Assembly: GCA_905331475.1 (NCBI GenBank) | Contig: CAJNYU010001961.1 | Coordinates: 1 to 64,000 of the forward strand | Length of the DNA stretch: 64,000 nucleotides | Direction of reading: 5' to 3' | Origin: Rotaria socialis | Lineage: Eukaryota; Rotifera; Eurotatoria; Philodinida; Philodinidae | Shown: positions 48,394 to 64,000 of the stretch, one piece after another | Layout of the letters: each line of letters opens with the position of its first letter | Position numbering within the stretch: the stretch's first letter is position 1 | Notes under the pieces: generated by a model | Seen by the model: the letters and a program-made list of their open reading frames with translations, nothing else | Told to the model about the DNA's origin: nothing | The model's database searches: none | Position numbers and translations under genes: made by a program

Positions 48394-50262
48394 ACATAGT
48401 ATTTACTATCATAGTAAAAAATATTGTCTTTTGCCTGCAAAAGATTTATAAAACATTGAACATGAATTCTCAAGAAAAAAATGATTGTAAATAAACGCAT
48501 GTTGTCGAGAGATTAAGATTTATATTAATGTTTTCTGTTTTGTGATAATTCAGGCGAATATCAAATTACAAATCTTACTAATCTCATTGCTATTGACAAT
48601 AAATAGGAGTAAACTGATTCTTGAAATAAAAATTCAAGAAGATTATTTGTACGATTGAAATCAAATTAAGCATTTAAATGATGTAGATTGATAGGAACTT
48701 AAGTTATTTTTTATATTATAATACATGCTCACGTGTTGTTTATATAAATATGAAAATAATAAAAAAAAAAGTAAATTTGAACTTATTTCCATTATGTCTA
48801 TGACTTCATTTTATTTATCAATAATAATTATAATAAGTTTATTATTTTCGTAAGATAGATACCATGTTTACAAGATTGTTAGAAGAATATGTTATTAGGT
48901 TTTTAGTTAAAATAGCTAGTATATAATTTTGTCGTTTATTTTTCGTCTATTGAAACCAAACCAAGAAAACATGAGACATATTTTCAGAGCTATGTTACTA
49001 GAAAACGAGGGATCGACATATTTTTAAATCTCCTTTGGTTCTATTAAAAATTATTTTTCATCAATGAAAATTAAATTGAGAATAAGCTAAACACACAAGT
49101 TAATAGCCGATAGTGCATTGCTTATGTTGTTTTCATTACAAGCATCGATACAAAAAGATAATTATAGCATAGACATATGTAGCTACTAAAGTCTGCTTAT
49201 ATTCATTGACTGCAGTTTTACAGCTTGATAAAACTCAGCGACAATGGAACAAATAAAAAAGCACTTTATTGCATATTTTTATTCAATGCGTAAGCTTTGT
49301 TTTTTACATTTATCAGTGAACCAAGTGCTGCGACTTAAAATCAATATTGTCAGACACAACAAATGCAGATAAACTGCTAAAAACGTTATAGATTGAAAAC
49401 AGAATTATCAAATAATCATATCTGTTTATCTACAAATGATATATTAGCATTTGATTGTAATTCGGAACATTTCTATTACGTAGTTAGTATAGATAACCGT
49501 TTGCAACAGTATGACATCTCTATTGAAATCTGATCCATTTATGATTAATATTATTACCATATAACTTTATTTTCAGAATCATAACAGAAATCGTGACATT
49601 CATTTTGACGCGAAGATATTTTCAAGAAAACAAATGCGAATGAAATCAAATAAAAAAAGATTGGCATACGATAATTTTTATTTTGATACCTCTAACAAAA
49701 CTGTCTTGAATTGCATTATTCAGAACTTCATCGAAAAGAGATTTGTTTTTTTAGAAAAATCCTATTGGCCTAGTATGTTCTTGACCAAATATTAAATTTT
49801 TCTTCTATTCAGTTTATTTTTTAGTAAGATTGAAATTAGTCAGTGCGATAAAAAGTATGAAAAAGATGAATTACTAATGTAATATTTATTTTTGACGTCA
49901 ACTATTGTTAATACATCGCATGACAACAATTGTGAAAAGGAGGCACCTATTGCCATCAATCAATAGTATGAGTAATTCGTTAATATTCACATTCGAATAT
50001 TAAATATTGCGTTGTTTTTTTATTAGACTTTGATTGGCTCCTGTAGTTACAACCATGTGATATAATACTTCTATTTTATGTTGTTTTACATAATAAAACA
50101 AGCTTAGAGAACAGAGTATAAGTGCGTCAATGGAATTTGAAATGAGTCAACGTTTGGTGTTAAATCAGCACGATATAAAACTCTATTTTTTCTCTTCCAT
50201 TCTGTAAAAGTCCTTTAAATGACACACTTTGTCTTCGACATCAAAACATTCTTTCTTCTGTC
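48394..50262. other. Intergenic, no gene seen
   Basis: AT-rich DNA leading to the prenyl synthase fusion gene on the plus strand. No open frame or repeat of note; the last few hundred bases presumably contain its promoter. Confidence 0.5.
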
Positions 50263-53200
50263 ATGTACACTGAATGTAAGTTGGTTTCTCATTTATTTGC
50301 ACTAAATAACTCCAATTTTGATAGTTTTTGTTTCTTTTCTCTCGCAGATAAATCTATACCGAAAACAACAGATGAACATCAATGCTGTTTCTTACCGTGT
50401 ATTAGTCATCATATTCATTCTCAACCTAGTTCGAATGATTCTATTAATTGTATTACAAAAGATACAAAACAAGAATATGAACAAAGACAAAAAATAGAAG
50501 CATTTGTTTTTGCTAAATTAGAAGAATATTCTCAAGAAAAATCTACGAATCTATTTCATTTAACAACACACTTTTATATACGTCGACGTTTAAAACGCGA
50601 TGTGAAACATTTATCGAAAAGATTCGACTCAAATTATGTATCCGAAGAAAAAATTCTTCAATGGACTGATGATACACTTGAGAGAATTAATTCACATTTT
50701 CCAAATTTACTATCGCTTATCGATTCTCGAAATGAATTAAAAGAATTACTTCTAAGAGATGATTGTTTTTCATTGAATAACGAGCATAATGCATGGAGAG
50801 ATCTACAAATACGAAGAGCTAGAATTTTATTTCCCAATTCGAATAATAATGAAAGTGAACTCTTATCAATTTATCAAAAGCGTATTATTGAAAATTTCAC
50901 ACCAAAAAAATTAGAAAATAATTGTCTGCCATTGAAAAATAAAGATAAAATAGATTTAAATTCGGAATATAATAAAGCTGAACATATGGGACGTGAATAT
51001 TTAAAAAATATATTTGATAATTATAAAAAAAGACAGTATCCAAATTTAAATGTACTTAAAGAAATGATCAATCTTGGAATGGAACAAATGAAAAAACGGC
51101 CGAAATCTAATGAATTACACAAGGCTTCAAGGTCGTCAAGTATCCTTACGAAAGGATTATATATTCTTAAAAGTAAAAATGCCTATGCAATGAGTTTAAA
51201 AAATATAGCAGATGATTTTATGGTAAATTTAATTTTGATTTTCTTTTTTCTTACAATTTTCAATTAAAATCTATTAAATATGTTTTAGTTCTTACGTTTT
51301 GGTCGTTCGTTAGGCAATCAAAATAGTAAAAAAGCTTTCGTAAACGAACGATTTATATCATTAATTCATATGTTTTTGAATACAATTTCTCTTCTTATAC
51401 ATTCAATTCAATCAGATACACCAGAAACATCACTATTTCAATTGTCTGAGTTTAATTCTGATTTACCATCAAATAAAATTCTTTCGCCAACTATTTATAT
51501 TGATGAATGGACATGGTTACTAGAAAAATGGAAAATAGCTTTGCAAACGTTTCCAATCAATTTAACAAAGAATGGCGCATTTGGTCGTCTTATTCGTACA
51601 ACAATAGGCGTTGGTGTTGCTCGACTTTACGGTTTTGCTGAAAATAACGAATACGATGAATTGGATAATAAATTTTTTCGAGCATTACAAATGGGTTTTT
51701 ATTATGGTGTTGCTTATGTACTCGTTGATGGATTACAAGATAATCAAAGTGAACAACACATCGACATGGATAGATGGCTGATCGAAATGGAACATATTTT
51801 ATGTGGTCAGAGATTTGATCAAATATCTCTTCCTCAAATACCGATAACTGAACTGCTACTCGAAACCTTTCATAGTCTTGTACAACTAACATCTATGAAT
51901 TCTATAACTGAGCAAACATTTACTGATCTTGCTTTACTTCTTCGTTCACAGAGATCTGACAAAAGCAATCTGGAAAGATCCAATAACGATAATATTGATA
52001 TTGATATTTATATTGGCCCCTTGCTGAAATCTCATTTCACTTATACGGCAACAGCTGTCATGGGTGGCGCGCGAATGGTAAATGATAGTCAACGTTTATG
52101 GGCAATGCCGTTTCTAGGACAATTAACTGATGATTGTCGTGATTTTGATGAAGATCGTCGAGAAAAATCTATAACACCTGTTACTTATTTTGTTGAACAC
52201 AATGATTCAATATTAAATCCATTTTTTGTGTTTCTATTTGTTTGTGAAGATTTATTTTTAGAAAGTAATCGTGAAAAAGATACAGGTGCATTTTTAGGAC
52301 GTCGAATCATAAGAACATTACGATCATTACAAAATAATTTAAATGAATTTTTAACAATATTTACTGCAAAATTACATCCAAATTTATATAAATATTTTCT
52401 ATCTTTAATCAATCTATTTGATCGTGTTAGTGATCCAGAAAAGTCAATATTTCGTTTTATAAATAAATTTGCTATTAATTATTCATTCAATCATCGAAAA
52501 GTTGAAACGTTTGCGTACGATCATTTACATTTAATTGAAAAACAAATAACTATTAAAACAAATGACAATAATGCACTTGTTCGTGGAATTAACCATAGTT
52601 TAAAAGCTGGTGGAAAACGTCTTCGACCATTATTACTTCTTATGGTTGCACAAATATACGATATTGACATTGAACGTATTATGCCTCTTGCACGAGCAAT
52701 AGAATATCTCCATACGAGTAGTTTAATATTTGATGATTTACCAGCACAAGATAATGCACCAATGCGGCGAGGTCAACCAACACTTCATATGTCTATTGAA
52801 AGTGATAAAGATGAAATACCATCGTCACTAACTGAAGGACGCGCTCAATTAGCTGCTGTTAATTTAATTGCACATGCTATTCGATTAGTTAATGTCGATC
52901 TTAAACAACAAGGTTTTTCGTATAAAAGTATTAATCGAGTTACTGCTGAATTATCTCAATCCATGGATGAACTTTGCCATGGACAATTTCTTGATTTACA
53001 AGCAGCAAGATTGAAAAAATCATTAACTATTTTTGAACTTGATCGTATTGCTGAATTAAAAACTGGTAAAGCGATTGAAATTGTTCTTATTTGCCCAGTT
53101 ATACTTGTTGAACAAGATGAAACTTTAGATATAATATTAGAACGTCTTCGTGAACTTGGTAAACTTATGGGAATTTTATTTCAGATGAAAGATGATTTAC

Positions 53201-53415
53201 TTGATGTAGAAGGAGATATCCAGGAAACAGGAAAGTTACCAAATATTGATCTGCAAAATCAAACAATAACTTATGTTAGTTTGTTAGGTATTGAAAAAAC
53301 CCGAAAACGTATTGATGCAAAAAGAAAACAAGCCGAGCTTATTCTTGATAATTTATGGCCACAAGCAGGAACTATTCGTGATATTCTTAGACATATTTGT
53401 GAAAGAAAAAAATGA
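50263..53415 (+). CDS. Polyprenyl diphosphate synthase fused to a putative class I terpenoid-synthase-like domain
   Basis: Exons are 50263-50275, 50348-51222 and 51289-53415 (introns 72 and 66 bp); the product is 1004 residues. The C-terminal ~320 residues are a canonical trans-prenyl diphosphate synthase. They include GGKRLRPLL, the first Asp-rich motif DDLPAQD (778-784) with MRRGQPTLH, KTGKA, and the second motif DDLLD (931-935). All metal-binding Asp are present. Two Ser sit four and five residues before the first motif, where small residues usually allow geranylgeranyl or longer products. The N-terminal ~650 residues are helical. VDGLQD (D443, D447) and LTDDCRDFDEDRRE (from D577) are spaced 134 residues apart, like the Asp pair of class I terpenoid synthases. 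Order cyclase-like then prenyltransferase recalls fungal bifunctional terpene synthases. Long exons contrast with neighbours, so horizontal origin is possible. The N-terminal function is inferred. Confidence 0.88.
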
Positions 53416-56356
53416 TCAGTCAGATGGGTTTGCTTATTTTTTTTTAAAGTTTATTTTTCGATTGTCAAGACATTTATATTTCTTTTTTTTTGTAATCCTG
53501 TTGATAAATATAAGTTAGTCAAACATTTACAAAATTCATTAAGAATAAAAATAACTTTTATCTTCAACTATAAATTAATGTGAGTCATCGATGATCTCCA
53601 TGCTCTTGTAAATATTTAACAACGATAGAGTAGGCATTCATATTTTTATTTCTTTTAATAAATCATTTTTCTTGACAGATTCTTCTAAAGGAAAAGCGAT
53701 TTGAAACAATGTATGTATATGTGGTACGTATAGTAGATAGTTATGAACTAGTGTACCATGAAGTTGTCTCAGCAAAATTTTTAAAGAAATAGAACAAACA
53801 GCATATGATATCAATGTTTGAATTCTCCATAAAAACAATAGAAATTGGCAATGAGTTGCAGTAATTCAAACGTATATTATCACACAATCTTTTTTCATTT
53901 GCTTTAGTGTTTATTTGATGTTGTTTGGGTCATGCGCTTTTATATCTGAAAAAAAATCACGATATTTTCGTTGACAGTTGTCTGCTAAATTAATCGACAA
54001 ATAGAAGAGAGGATTTTTGATGAAGATTGAAGATAGAGTGAAAGGAATTATAGAGTGATTATTTCTTTTCCTAATTAGTTTCATATTTATCGCTATAACA
54101 TACAAACAGGTAGAGAATATATCGAACTCACCTAGATAGAGAATACAAATTCAGAGGAAGCAGCATCGATTACGAAACTAGAAATGATTATAGACATTTT
54201 ATAATTATATTCAATGCATTGAGGTAAACGATAATCGATTTTAATAGCCCAATGCTAGAATTATGCAAATTCTAAAATACTTCGATTTACTAATCTTTGA
54301 AATAAAAACAATAATGTATCTCTGTTGATACTATTTTGGATGGCAGTTGATAGAAATGTTTCATTTTTTGTTTCATTGCCGAATTACCAAAATACGTGAG
54401 AATATATATTAAATGATTGGCACTCTGTATTGACTGCATATTATAACCATAATTACAACACTATGAGAACATTAATAAATAAAGTTAAAGCGCAATTTTA
54501 CAAAGCATGGAATTCGAATAAGCAATGTTTTGTTTGATTAGTTTCCTAAATGTGTTAGTTAGTAAGAATATATCAATTTTTTATTATGCACTTTTTAGGG
54601 TCTTTAAATTATCTTTCATAATGAAGTCTCATTAATTTGGTTCACTTAAAGATGTCTTCTGACATATTCCTCTAACACTGGTAAACTTGCTTACATATAT
54701 TTTCTCATCAATGATATAATAGAATATTAATTTCAGTCTACTTGCGGTCTTCTAATTTTTTCTTATATCGGTGTGCATCTGTTCCGATAAACACAGCACC
54801 CAGCTGTTTTCTCATGGATCCAATTATCCATAAAGTTTCTTGGATCAGCACACTAATACGTACCATTTCTTTCTTTAGTATTGGTTATTTGCAATCCTTT
54901 CTATCGTCTTTCATTTGATCACGTAAATACATTTTGTTGGATTTTTTCTAACAAACACTTCATTCTTCTATAAATTTTTGTCCATAAACAAAATACGGTA
55001 CTTCTACACTACACACATCACTTCAGTGTATAGTTGTATATAAGATGTATTGTTGGTCTTATTAGTAAAAGAAAAGGAAATGATTATATTTAATAAAAGC
55101 TCTGTTATTTAATTGTGATGGGGAGAGAGCCCCCTGAAAAGCATTGAAACAGGTCAAAATTGCAGTTTTTTGTACACTCCAACTGTTCACAACATCTGCA
55201 TGCAGATAAAAAAGAGACGAGAGTATCGATGTTAGTAATAATGTTCTGTTCGTTTCGATGCATTTGTACCGTAACAGGCGAGCATTACTAAATGTACTGG
55301 CAACTCTCTTGGATCATACACAAGAACAATACAGTGAAGAAGTTGATTCAAAAGTTTATAGTATTTTCGAACGATTTGAATATCGTTCAGTATTTTAGCT
55401 TCCACAAAAAAAGCTGACAAACTCGAAAGGTACTTTAGTATATTGATGAAAATTTTTGTTTTATTCTTACCGTTTTGCATTATGATTGGATTATGAAGAA
55501 GGGATCGCGTCTGTTATATTATATAATAACTTTGATTTAAAAAAGTATTCTTTAGCGATGAAAATATTGAATAGAATACCCGATGGTTAGAATAAGTCAT
55601 AAACTAACTATATGCGCATAATTTTAAATCGGAAATACTCAATCCTAATTCAGCGAGCTATTCATTGAACTTGTTTATTTGTTTATACAGCTATGTTATT
55701 CTGCTTTCTTAAACTATATGTTACTTGACGATCGAATTGTAGAATTATTTTAGATTTCTCTGTCTCTTTCTAATAATTTTTCATCTGTAAACGAAACAAT
55801 AGAATATTCGTCGTTACTAAAAGTGTTCACCACATTTAATGTTTTGTAAACACCCCACATCATTATGAAATCACACTATAAAAATTGTATTAATTTGATT
55901 AGCTACAGAAATTCTTTCGGGTTCTCATATAGAACTATATTGTTACACATACTAATATTCTATATGAACTTCGATTTCATATATATTTAGTATAGAATGA
56001 TTTACTAATTCATTCATTTTCTTCGTGCTGGTGTAGAGGTTTTGTTCAATGACTCTCAACGTTTTCTAGTAGAGTTTGATTTATGACTTCTCATCAAACA
56101 GTTAAAATGTTTATAATCAGTATGGAAGGCAAAGTGAGTTTTATGTTTATTTGGACTGCTTATAGCTTTTTGATACAATGAACATATACATAGCAAGTAG
56201 GATAAACAAAAGAGAAATGAAATGAATCTGAGTTCGAAATAAATTTTCATGAAAGTTAAAAATGAACACGAAAGATAAAAAAGAGCAAAAAGTCTGGATG
56301 ATCAATAGAAATATTCCACTGTTCAGAATGGTGAAAATAAAGAAAGAACAGAAAAA
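53416..56356. other. Intergenic, no gene seen
   Basis: About 2.9 kb between the 3' ends of the prenyl synthase gene and kinesin light chain, which are convergent. Short frames at 53638, 53911, 55232 and 56056 lack domains and are not called. Confidence 0.5.
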
Positions 56357-58603
<2,247 letters not shown>

Positions 58604-61600
58604 ATTTGTAGAATATAAATGATAGGAATGATTTTATTTACATGTAATTCTAAAAAGAGAACAAATAAAATTTAACCGTTGGTGAATTTTCTATTAATAT
58701 TGAGAAAAAGAAATCTACTGGCTACTTAAATTTGACAAAGCACTTATATAGGCAGCGACAGTTCTTGAATACTCAATAATAACCAACTGATAATGAAAAA
58801 ACAGAACTAAGCATTTCCATAGTATTCAACTAGATTCTCAAGTATAATTAAATGAAGAATTTAGTTTGAAGAAGATCAAAAGAAAAAATGAACGTGACAC
58901 TTGTCAAATTTTTGATTTTCATGTCTGCAGTTGAATGACAGAGAATAGTATGGCCTATTTTTTCTTTTTCTTTCATGACCTCGATGATGTCTATCTCATC
59001 TAAGAGTAAATGAAAATAATTGATCTAAGTAAAGAACAAAGAAAAAAAATGAAAGTGTGTTCTGACATAAAATCTATGATTATCTTAATTATAAAGAAAT
59101 AACAGATCATGAATTCGATTTCTAATACGAGAGTTGTGAATCGTCAAAGATAATTTCTCTTGGATTACGATGGATAAAAATTTATTTAGATTGATTTAAA
59201 ATTTTGGTCTGGAATGGATTATAGTTAGGATTGAATACAATACATGTTTGAACTAACGGATTCATTTTTGCGTTTAAAGATATGTATGATTCGTTTGTTT
59301 CGATTTGGAAAACAAAAAGTAGGAAAACATTCTTAACAACAGTTTCAAGATAAGAAAAATAAATAAATATATATAGAACTACTGAGTCATATATGATAAA
59401 AAGCTATTTAGTTGACACTCAAAATACAAGCAAAAAACACACAGTCGTACACAGTATGTCACAGTACATCCAGAAAAATTTTGTCAATGGTCGATTATTC
59501 AAACCAGTACCTACATTTACTTATGATAAATATCTATCTTCGATCAGCTAAAAGAAGACTTTTTTCTATGATTTATCTTTATATTTTATGTGTCATTCTA
59601 AGTATCTTTAGTATGCTGGTGATTATGTAGTGAAAAGTATATGTATATAGTACTCTAATAGATGGCGCTGGGGATTTGCATCGGATGAAAGCTTTTGTGT
59701 TCACTCATTTAAATATGTAGTGATCGTTAATATACATGGAAAAGTTTATTTTTGATTAAACTCTTTCTTAACTCAAACTAATAAGAGTATCTGTATGACT
59801 GAAAATTCTATAAAAACTACATACAATCAGCGATAATGAAAGTGAAAATACGAAAAAATGTACACGTCGATAATTGATAATTGTTTATGCTTGTCAGCGA
59901 AAATTAAAATTAATTCACTTTTGAATCGTATAAAATCTTTGTCTAAAATTTTCGAACACTCATCTTAAAACGTCAATTATTCGTATTTTCGTGTTATCAC
60001 TGAATCTTGTATTGATTCTATGCTTCATAACGAAAGTTTTCTGCAATTCTACAGTATATTTGATCTTCTATTCATTGCATGTGATGTAATTATATTTCTT
60101 GTACTTTTTTGAAGCAACTAAATATGATTGTTTGAAGGTATCATTCTTAATAAATTGTATTTTCTATTATATAGAATCGTTACCTAAAATTTCATTCATT
60201 GGGTGTTGTAATAATCTTCTTAGATTTTACGATTCTAAGTAGTTTTTGTTTTTTCCACAATAAATTTTGACTGAACAAAATCTCCAAAGTAGATAAATAG
60301 CTTTTAAGTATCACAAAAACAATCTAAAGATACTTATGTTTGAAAAAAAAACACGATAGATGAGTGAAATCTAGATATATATCATAGATTGATAATTTCC
60401 TACCGTTCTAATTGGCAATATGAATAATTTTGCAAGTGTACTACAGAATCACTATATTATATTGGCACTTAATCCATTTTTAACTATACATTCATAAATT
60501 TTATTGTTAATTGCTGATCCATAACTTGATAATCCTCGAACAAGTCGTCTGGTTCGATCTTTTTTTACGTAGTACAAAAACTAATGACTGGTGATTATGC
60601 TCTCGATTCATCGAATTGCTCTTTTAAAAGATAAAGTTTCACGAACGAATCAAGTATTTTCTTTAAACTTTACATCATCGTTGACTAGCTATTGTCTTCT
60701 GCCAGAAATTCATAATCAATTTTTTAATTTAAATTTATCGAATACAAAGCTTTGGTCAAAGTGATCTTTGTAATATGGGATTTAATGAATTAACTAAGGT
60801 AAATAATACTAGCACGTCAAATACTATTACGAAATGAATTTGTTTCTCTCAAAGAGAATTCATGAAAACTAGCTGTGATTACATACATTAATTCCTCAAT
60901 TTTTTGAGAAACGGGAAAAGTACAAGTTATTATTATAAGCTGTAGTACAGATTTCGCTGATTCTTTTTTTTTGCCAATTTGCATTGGAAAGATGCTAGTT
61001 TGAATGAAGTATCATTCAAAAAAAGTCATCGTCTCCAAAATCTCAATAACTACAGTATATCTTTCTAATGATATCCTGTACAAGTGCACTTCTGTAATGT
61101 CTATGGTATTGAAAATAGCTTACAGGATGTACGATTAAGTCTTTCTAGATATGTCGACGACTTTCTGTGAGAATGTAATATTTACTACGATACTACTGAT
61201 GACGGGTCTATTCGTTGAATCTAAATTTAAAGTTTTCTATTTTACTGCTCTTAACCTGTACAATCTCATGTTGTATGGTAATATATTCGATTAAATAGAA
61301 CAGTATATTATTGATTGATTTCTTACTGGGTTTCTATATCGAGAACATTTATGCTATTTCATCAATTGTTCGTTCTATCAATTGTCGATTCGAGGCATAA
61401 CATTATACTATGATACAGGGATTAGTTGTAATGAGTTTTTAGTCGAGACAATCATTAATGTATCAAAATCTGATTTTTCGAAAGACTATTTATTTATCAA
61501 TGAAATTGATGCTGCTATAGTCTTAATTGTAAATCAATGAATTTGATAAGATGTAAATAATTATTATCCTTCAAATTTATTTTGAAATCATATCTCGATC

Positions 61601-62898
61601 GAACCAATCTTAGAGTTGATTCGTTTTTATGGTAATTATGATCGATCGGAATTTACGCTAAACGAGATAAAGTTGATATCGAACAAATCAAAATTTCGAT
61701 GTTCTTTCAAAATTTGCGTCATCGATAAAACTTTTCACAAGCCTTGAGACACCACAAAATTTCGATATATTTATAGATAGAAAATACTGTTGAAACAAGT
61801 ACTTTTAATGAAATTTGAGTAATTATGTAATAAAATCTTCTATTTTAGTTGTAAATATCCAGACATGACAATATATGAAGAGTAGCTTTTCAAAATTAAT
61901 TAACATAATTTTAAAATTAAGTACTGAACAATTCTTCATGAAATGATAAATAGTATTATAGAAACCATTAATTATGCATCTTACTCATTTTATTCAGTAC
62001 TCATAATTATTCACTGGTTAGATGTTGAGTCAAGTTATGCACTCAGTGATCGGATAGAAAATAACAAAAAATATATGATAATGTCGTGTGCAGTACGAAG
62101 AATAACGATTGTATGTTGAAATATCGATGAATGATTTAGTAATCATGTTTTACTTCAAATAAATTATGATAAATTTGTTGACCTTATGCCATCCACTGAA
62201 AATGTCGGGAGAACGTTTATTGAAAAAGTATGAGAAGAAGAATTTTCAATCTGTAAACTAATAAAAAATTGAATTAAAAACAAAGAATAACAAACAAAAC
62301 AACTTTCAGCTTTTTATGAAAGTATTTTAAACGACTTACTAGATTTATGAAAAGTAACTGTGCAAAAATATGTGACGTTTAAATGAGATTTTTATTCAAT
62401 AAAATAAATTGATGCTTTTCTTCGTCTAAGTAGAATATTTTTTTAATTGATGGATGGTAAAGCAAGCTTGCGTATATTCTTCTCGTCTTAATATGTTTTC
62501 ATTATTATAATAACAGATATGATCGAATAATTACTTGACGCTCATATATATAAACGCTCGTTTAGACTTTATTCTTTGTCTTTATATAAACTGATTTGTA
62601 GTGCTTTAAAACTTACGAAAAAGTTCGCACTAACATTATGAGCATCATTACGCACGTATGGGCTCAAAACACCAATGAAATGCATTTGCTATGCATCGTA
62701 TGATTATATAGTATTCATAATCGAGATAGTACGAAGGAGATTCAATGATAGTTGAATACCACAAATGTAATATTTTTTTTTTTTTGTATATCTAGGTTAC
62801 GTTTTAAAACATGAAATTTATATCGGTTGTGTGTACCTTTCAAGTTGAATAAGTGAACATGATGAATTTTAATATAAATTCAATCTAAAATACATATA
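58604..62898. other. Intergenic, no gene seen
   Basis: About 4.3 kb of AT-rich DNA. The 72-codon frame at 59412-59630 is hydrophobic by composition and unsupported. No ended repeat or RNA gene was recognised before the mariner element. Confidence 0.5.
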
Positions 62899-64000
62899 CC
62901 GGGTGTTGCAAAAGTTTTGCGACATTTCGAAAAAGTCCTCCTCATCGTCGTCTTGTAGCGCGATATCTAGTTTGTCTTACATTATATTAACAGCCTCCAG
63001 TGTCTTTTACTGTTCATGATACCAAACATATTTTCACTTTGTTTCTCTTGATTTCAAAATGGTAAAAGGGAATGATGTACGAGATTTGGTAATATCCCAC
63101 TTTGAAAGTGGAAAAACGGCTCCAAAAATTGCAAAAATGCTGTTCGGCAAAGTTCATAGAAGTACGGTTGATCGTTGGATTCAACGTTATAAACAGTCGG
63201 GTTCGATTGGTGTTCAAAAGAAATCTGGAAGACCTAGAACTGTTCATACAAAACGCCTAATCAATTTAGTGAACAAAAGACTTAATTCCAAGATTCCCAG
63301 AAAAAGTTTAAGAACCATGGCCAAAGACTTCAACACTAGTTTGTGGACCGTCAGACGAGTACTGAACGAAGATTTGCACAAAAAATGCTACAGAAAAATC
63401 AAGGTTAAAAAACTAAATGAAGATCAAAAGTCGAAAAGAAAGAGGTGTTGTCAATGGATAAGAAAAAAACATTGGTTGCGACAAAACAAAAAAGATCATG
63501 TTTACCGACGAAAAAATATTCACTAGGAACGGTTATTTCAGTCCAAAAAATGATGTGGTGTAGGCCAACAATCGAAATGATGCGAATGAATATGGTGGAA
63601 TTCATGAAAGAGAAAAATATCCGGTTTCTATCATGGTCGCCTTGGGAGCAACTTGGAATGGCATCACAGTTCCTTTCTTTTTCCAAAGGGGTGAACGGCT
63701 AAATGGCAAAACCTATCTTGATGAACTTACCATTTTATAAAATGGAAGGTGGTCGGCTATTCGGGCATTAAAATTGGACCCTCCAACAGGATGGAGCAAG
63801 CTGTCACACTGATAAAAGTGTACAGAAGTGGTGCAAAACAAATTTCAAGTTTTTTATTTTGAAAGACAAGTGGCCCCCAAATTCGTCCAAGTTGAATCCG
63901 CTAGATTATTCGATTTGGAACAGTATATCCAACAACGTGGTTTATTATAAAGTCAAAACAATTAATGATTTGCGTCGAGAAATAGAAAAGGCAACGAAAA
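62899..64000 (+). mobile_element. Mariner-type transposon, 5' part, runs off the window
   Basis: The element appears to begin with CCGGGTGTTGCAAAAG right after a TA at 62897-62898, as expected for Tc1/mariner insertion. About 160 bp of leader precedes the transposase reading. The right inverted repeat lies beyond the window, so the left boundary is inferred from the TA and the terminal-looking sequence only. Confidence 0.7.
63059..64000 (+). pseudogene. Broken DD37D (maT-like) mariner transposase
   Basis: An N-terminal helix-turn-helix region is intact from ATG 63059 (HFESGKTAPKIAKMLFGKVH, STVDRWIQRY, then GRPRT). Around 63480-63500 the frame shifts, and the catalytic domain continues in another frame with FTDEKIFTRNGYFSP. 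An in-frame TAG follows where a Trp would be expected (VVW-type motif), near 63561. Then come the second motif QQDGASCHTDKS and the third WPPNSSKLNPLDYSIW. Counting residues, 37 lie between the second and third Asp, which defines the DD37D mariner group. The end is cut by the window. As it stands it cannot make an active enzyme. Confidence 0.88.

Noticed and set aside
48144-48500. 118-codon frame with poly-glycine
   Set aside because: It crosses the assembly gap and homopolymer runs of a miniature element; an artefact.

Overview
The window reads as AT-rich nuclear DNA from a small-genome metazoan. A bdelloid rotifer is my best guess, but this is inference. The sequence shows split genes with GT-AG introns mostly 50-75 bp long, and animal-specific proteins: a nuclear receptor, a Tudor-repeat protein, nephrocystin-5/IQCB1, kinesin light chain, SAP130 and a calcineurin B homologous protein. 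There is abundant non-autonomous DNA-transposon debris. No rRNA, tRNA or CRISPR array was recognised. Gene models come from hand splicing. Every junction used is GT-AG and every model keeps one open frame, but none was tested against transcripts or databases.

Layout. 1-1.26 kb holds GC-rich repeats: a 101-bp tandem duplication and a TA-flanked inverted-repeat element. 4.8-6.1 kb (+) is a divergent nuclear receptor. 6.8-7.1 kb is a small hAT-type element with a perfect 8-bp target duplication. 9.3-10.4 kb (-) is a small probable mitochondrial membrane protein. 10.6-13.6 kb (-) is a two-Tudor-domain protein. 14.5-15.4 kb (-) is UMP-CMP kinase. 17.5-20.9 kb (-) is IQCB1/NPHP5, followed at once by a 15-exon coiled-coil gene at 21.2-28.7 kb (-). 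That gene carries a miniature hAT element and a decayed hAT transposase tail in one intron. 32.8-36.5 kb is a nest of hAT-like elements inserted inside one another. 38.1-41.4 kb (-) is a SAP130-like Sin3/HDAC component. 44.5-45.3 kb (-) is a CHP1-like EF-hand protein. 47.2-48.4 kb holds a foldback repeat and another hAT-type miniature element containing an assembly gap. 50.3-53.4 kb (+) is a 1004-residue fusion of a putative class I terpenoid-synthase-like domain with a complete polyprenyl diphosphate synthase. 56.4-58.6 kb (-) is kinesin light chain. From 62.9 kb to the end there is a broken DD37D mariner transposon.

How the pieces relate. The genes are mostly housekeeping or cytoskeletal and do not form one pathway. 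IQCB1 and the neighbouring coiled-coil protein may be a ciliary or centrosomal pair, and kinesin light chain is also a microtubule protein. Two things stand out. The first is the prenyl synthase fusion, which is intron-poor compared with its neighbours and may be horizontally acquired. The second is a set of hAT-like non-autonomous elements, each with its own short motif reiterated just inside the ends. Their duplicated target sites allow the order of nested insertion to be read directly.
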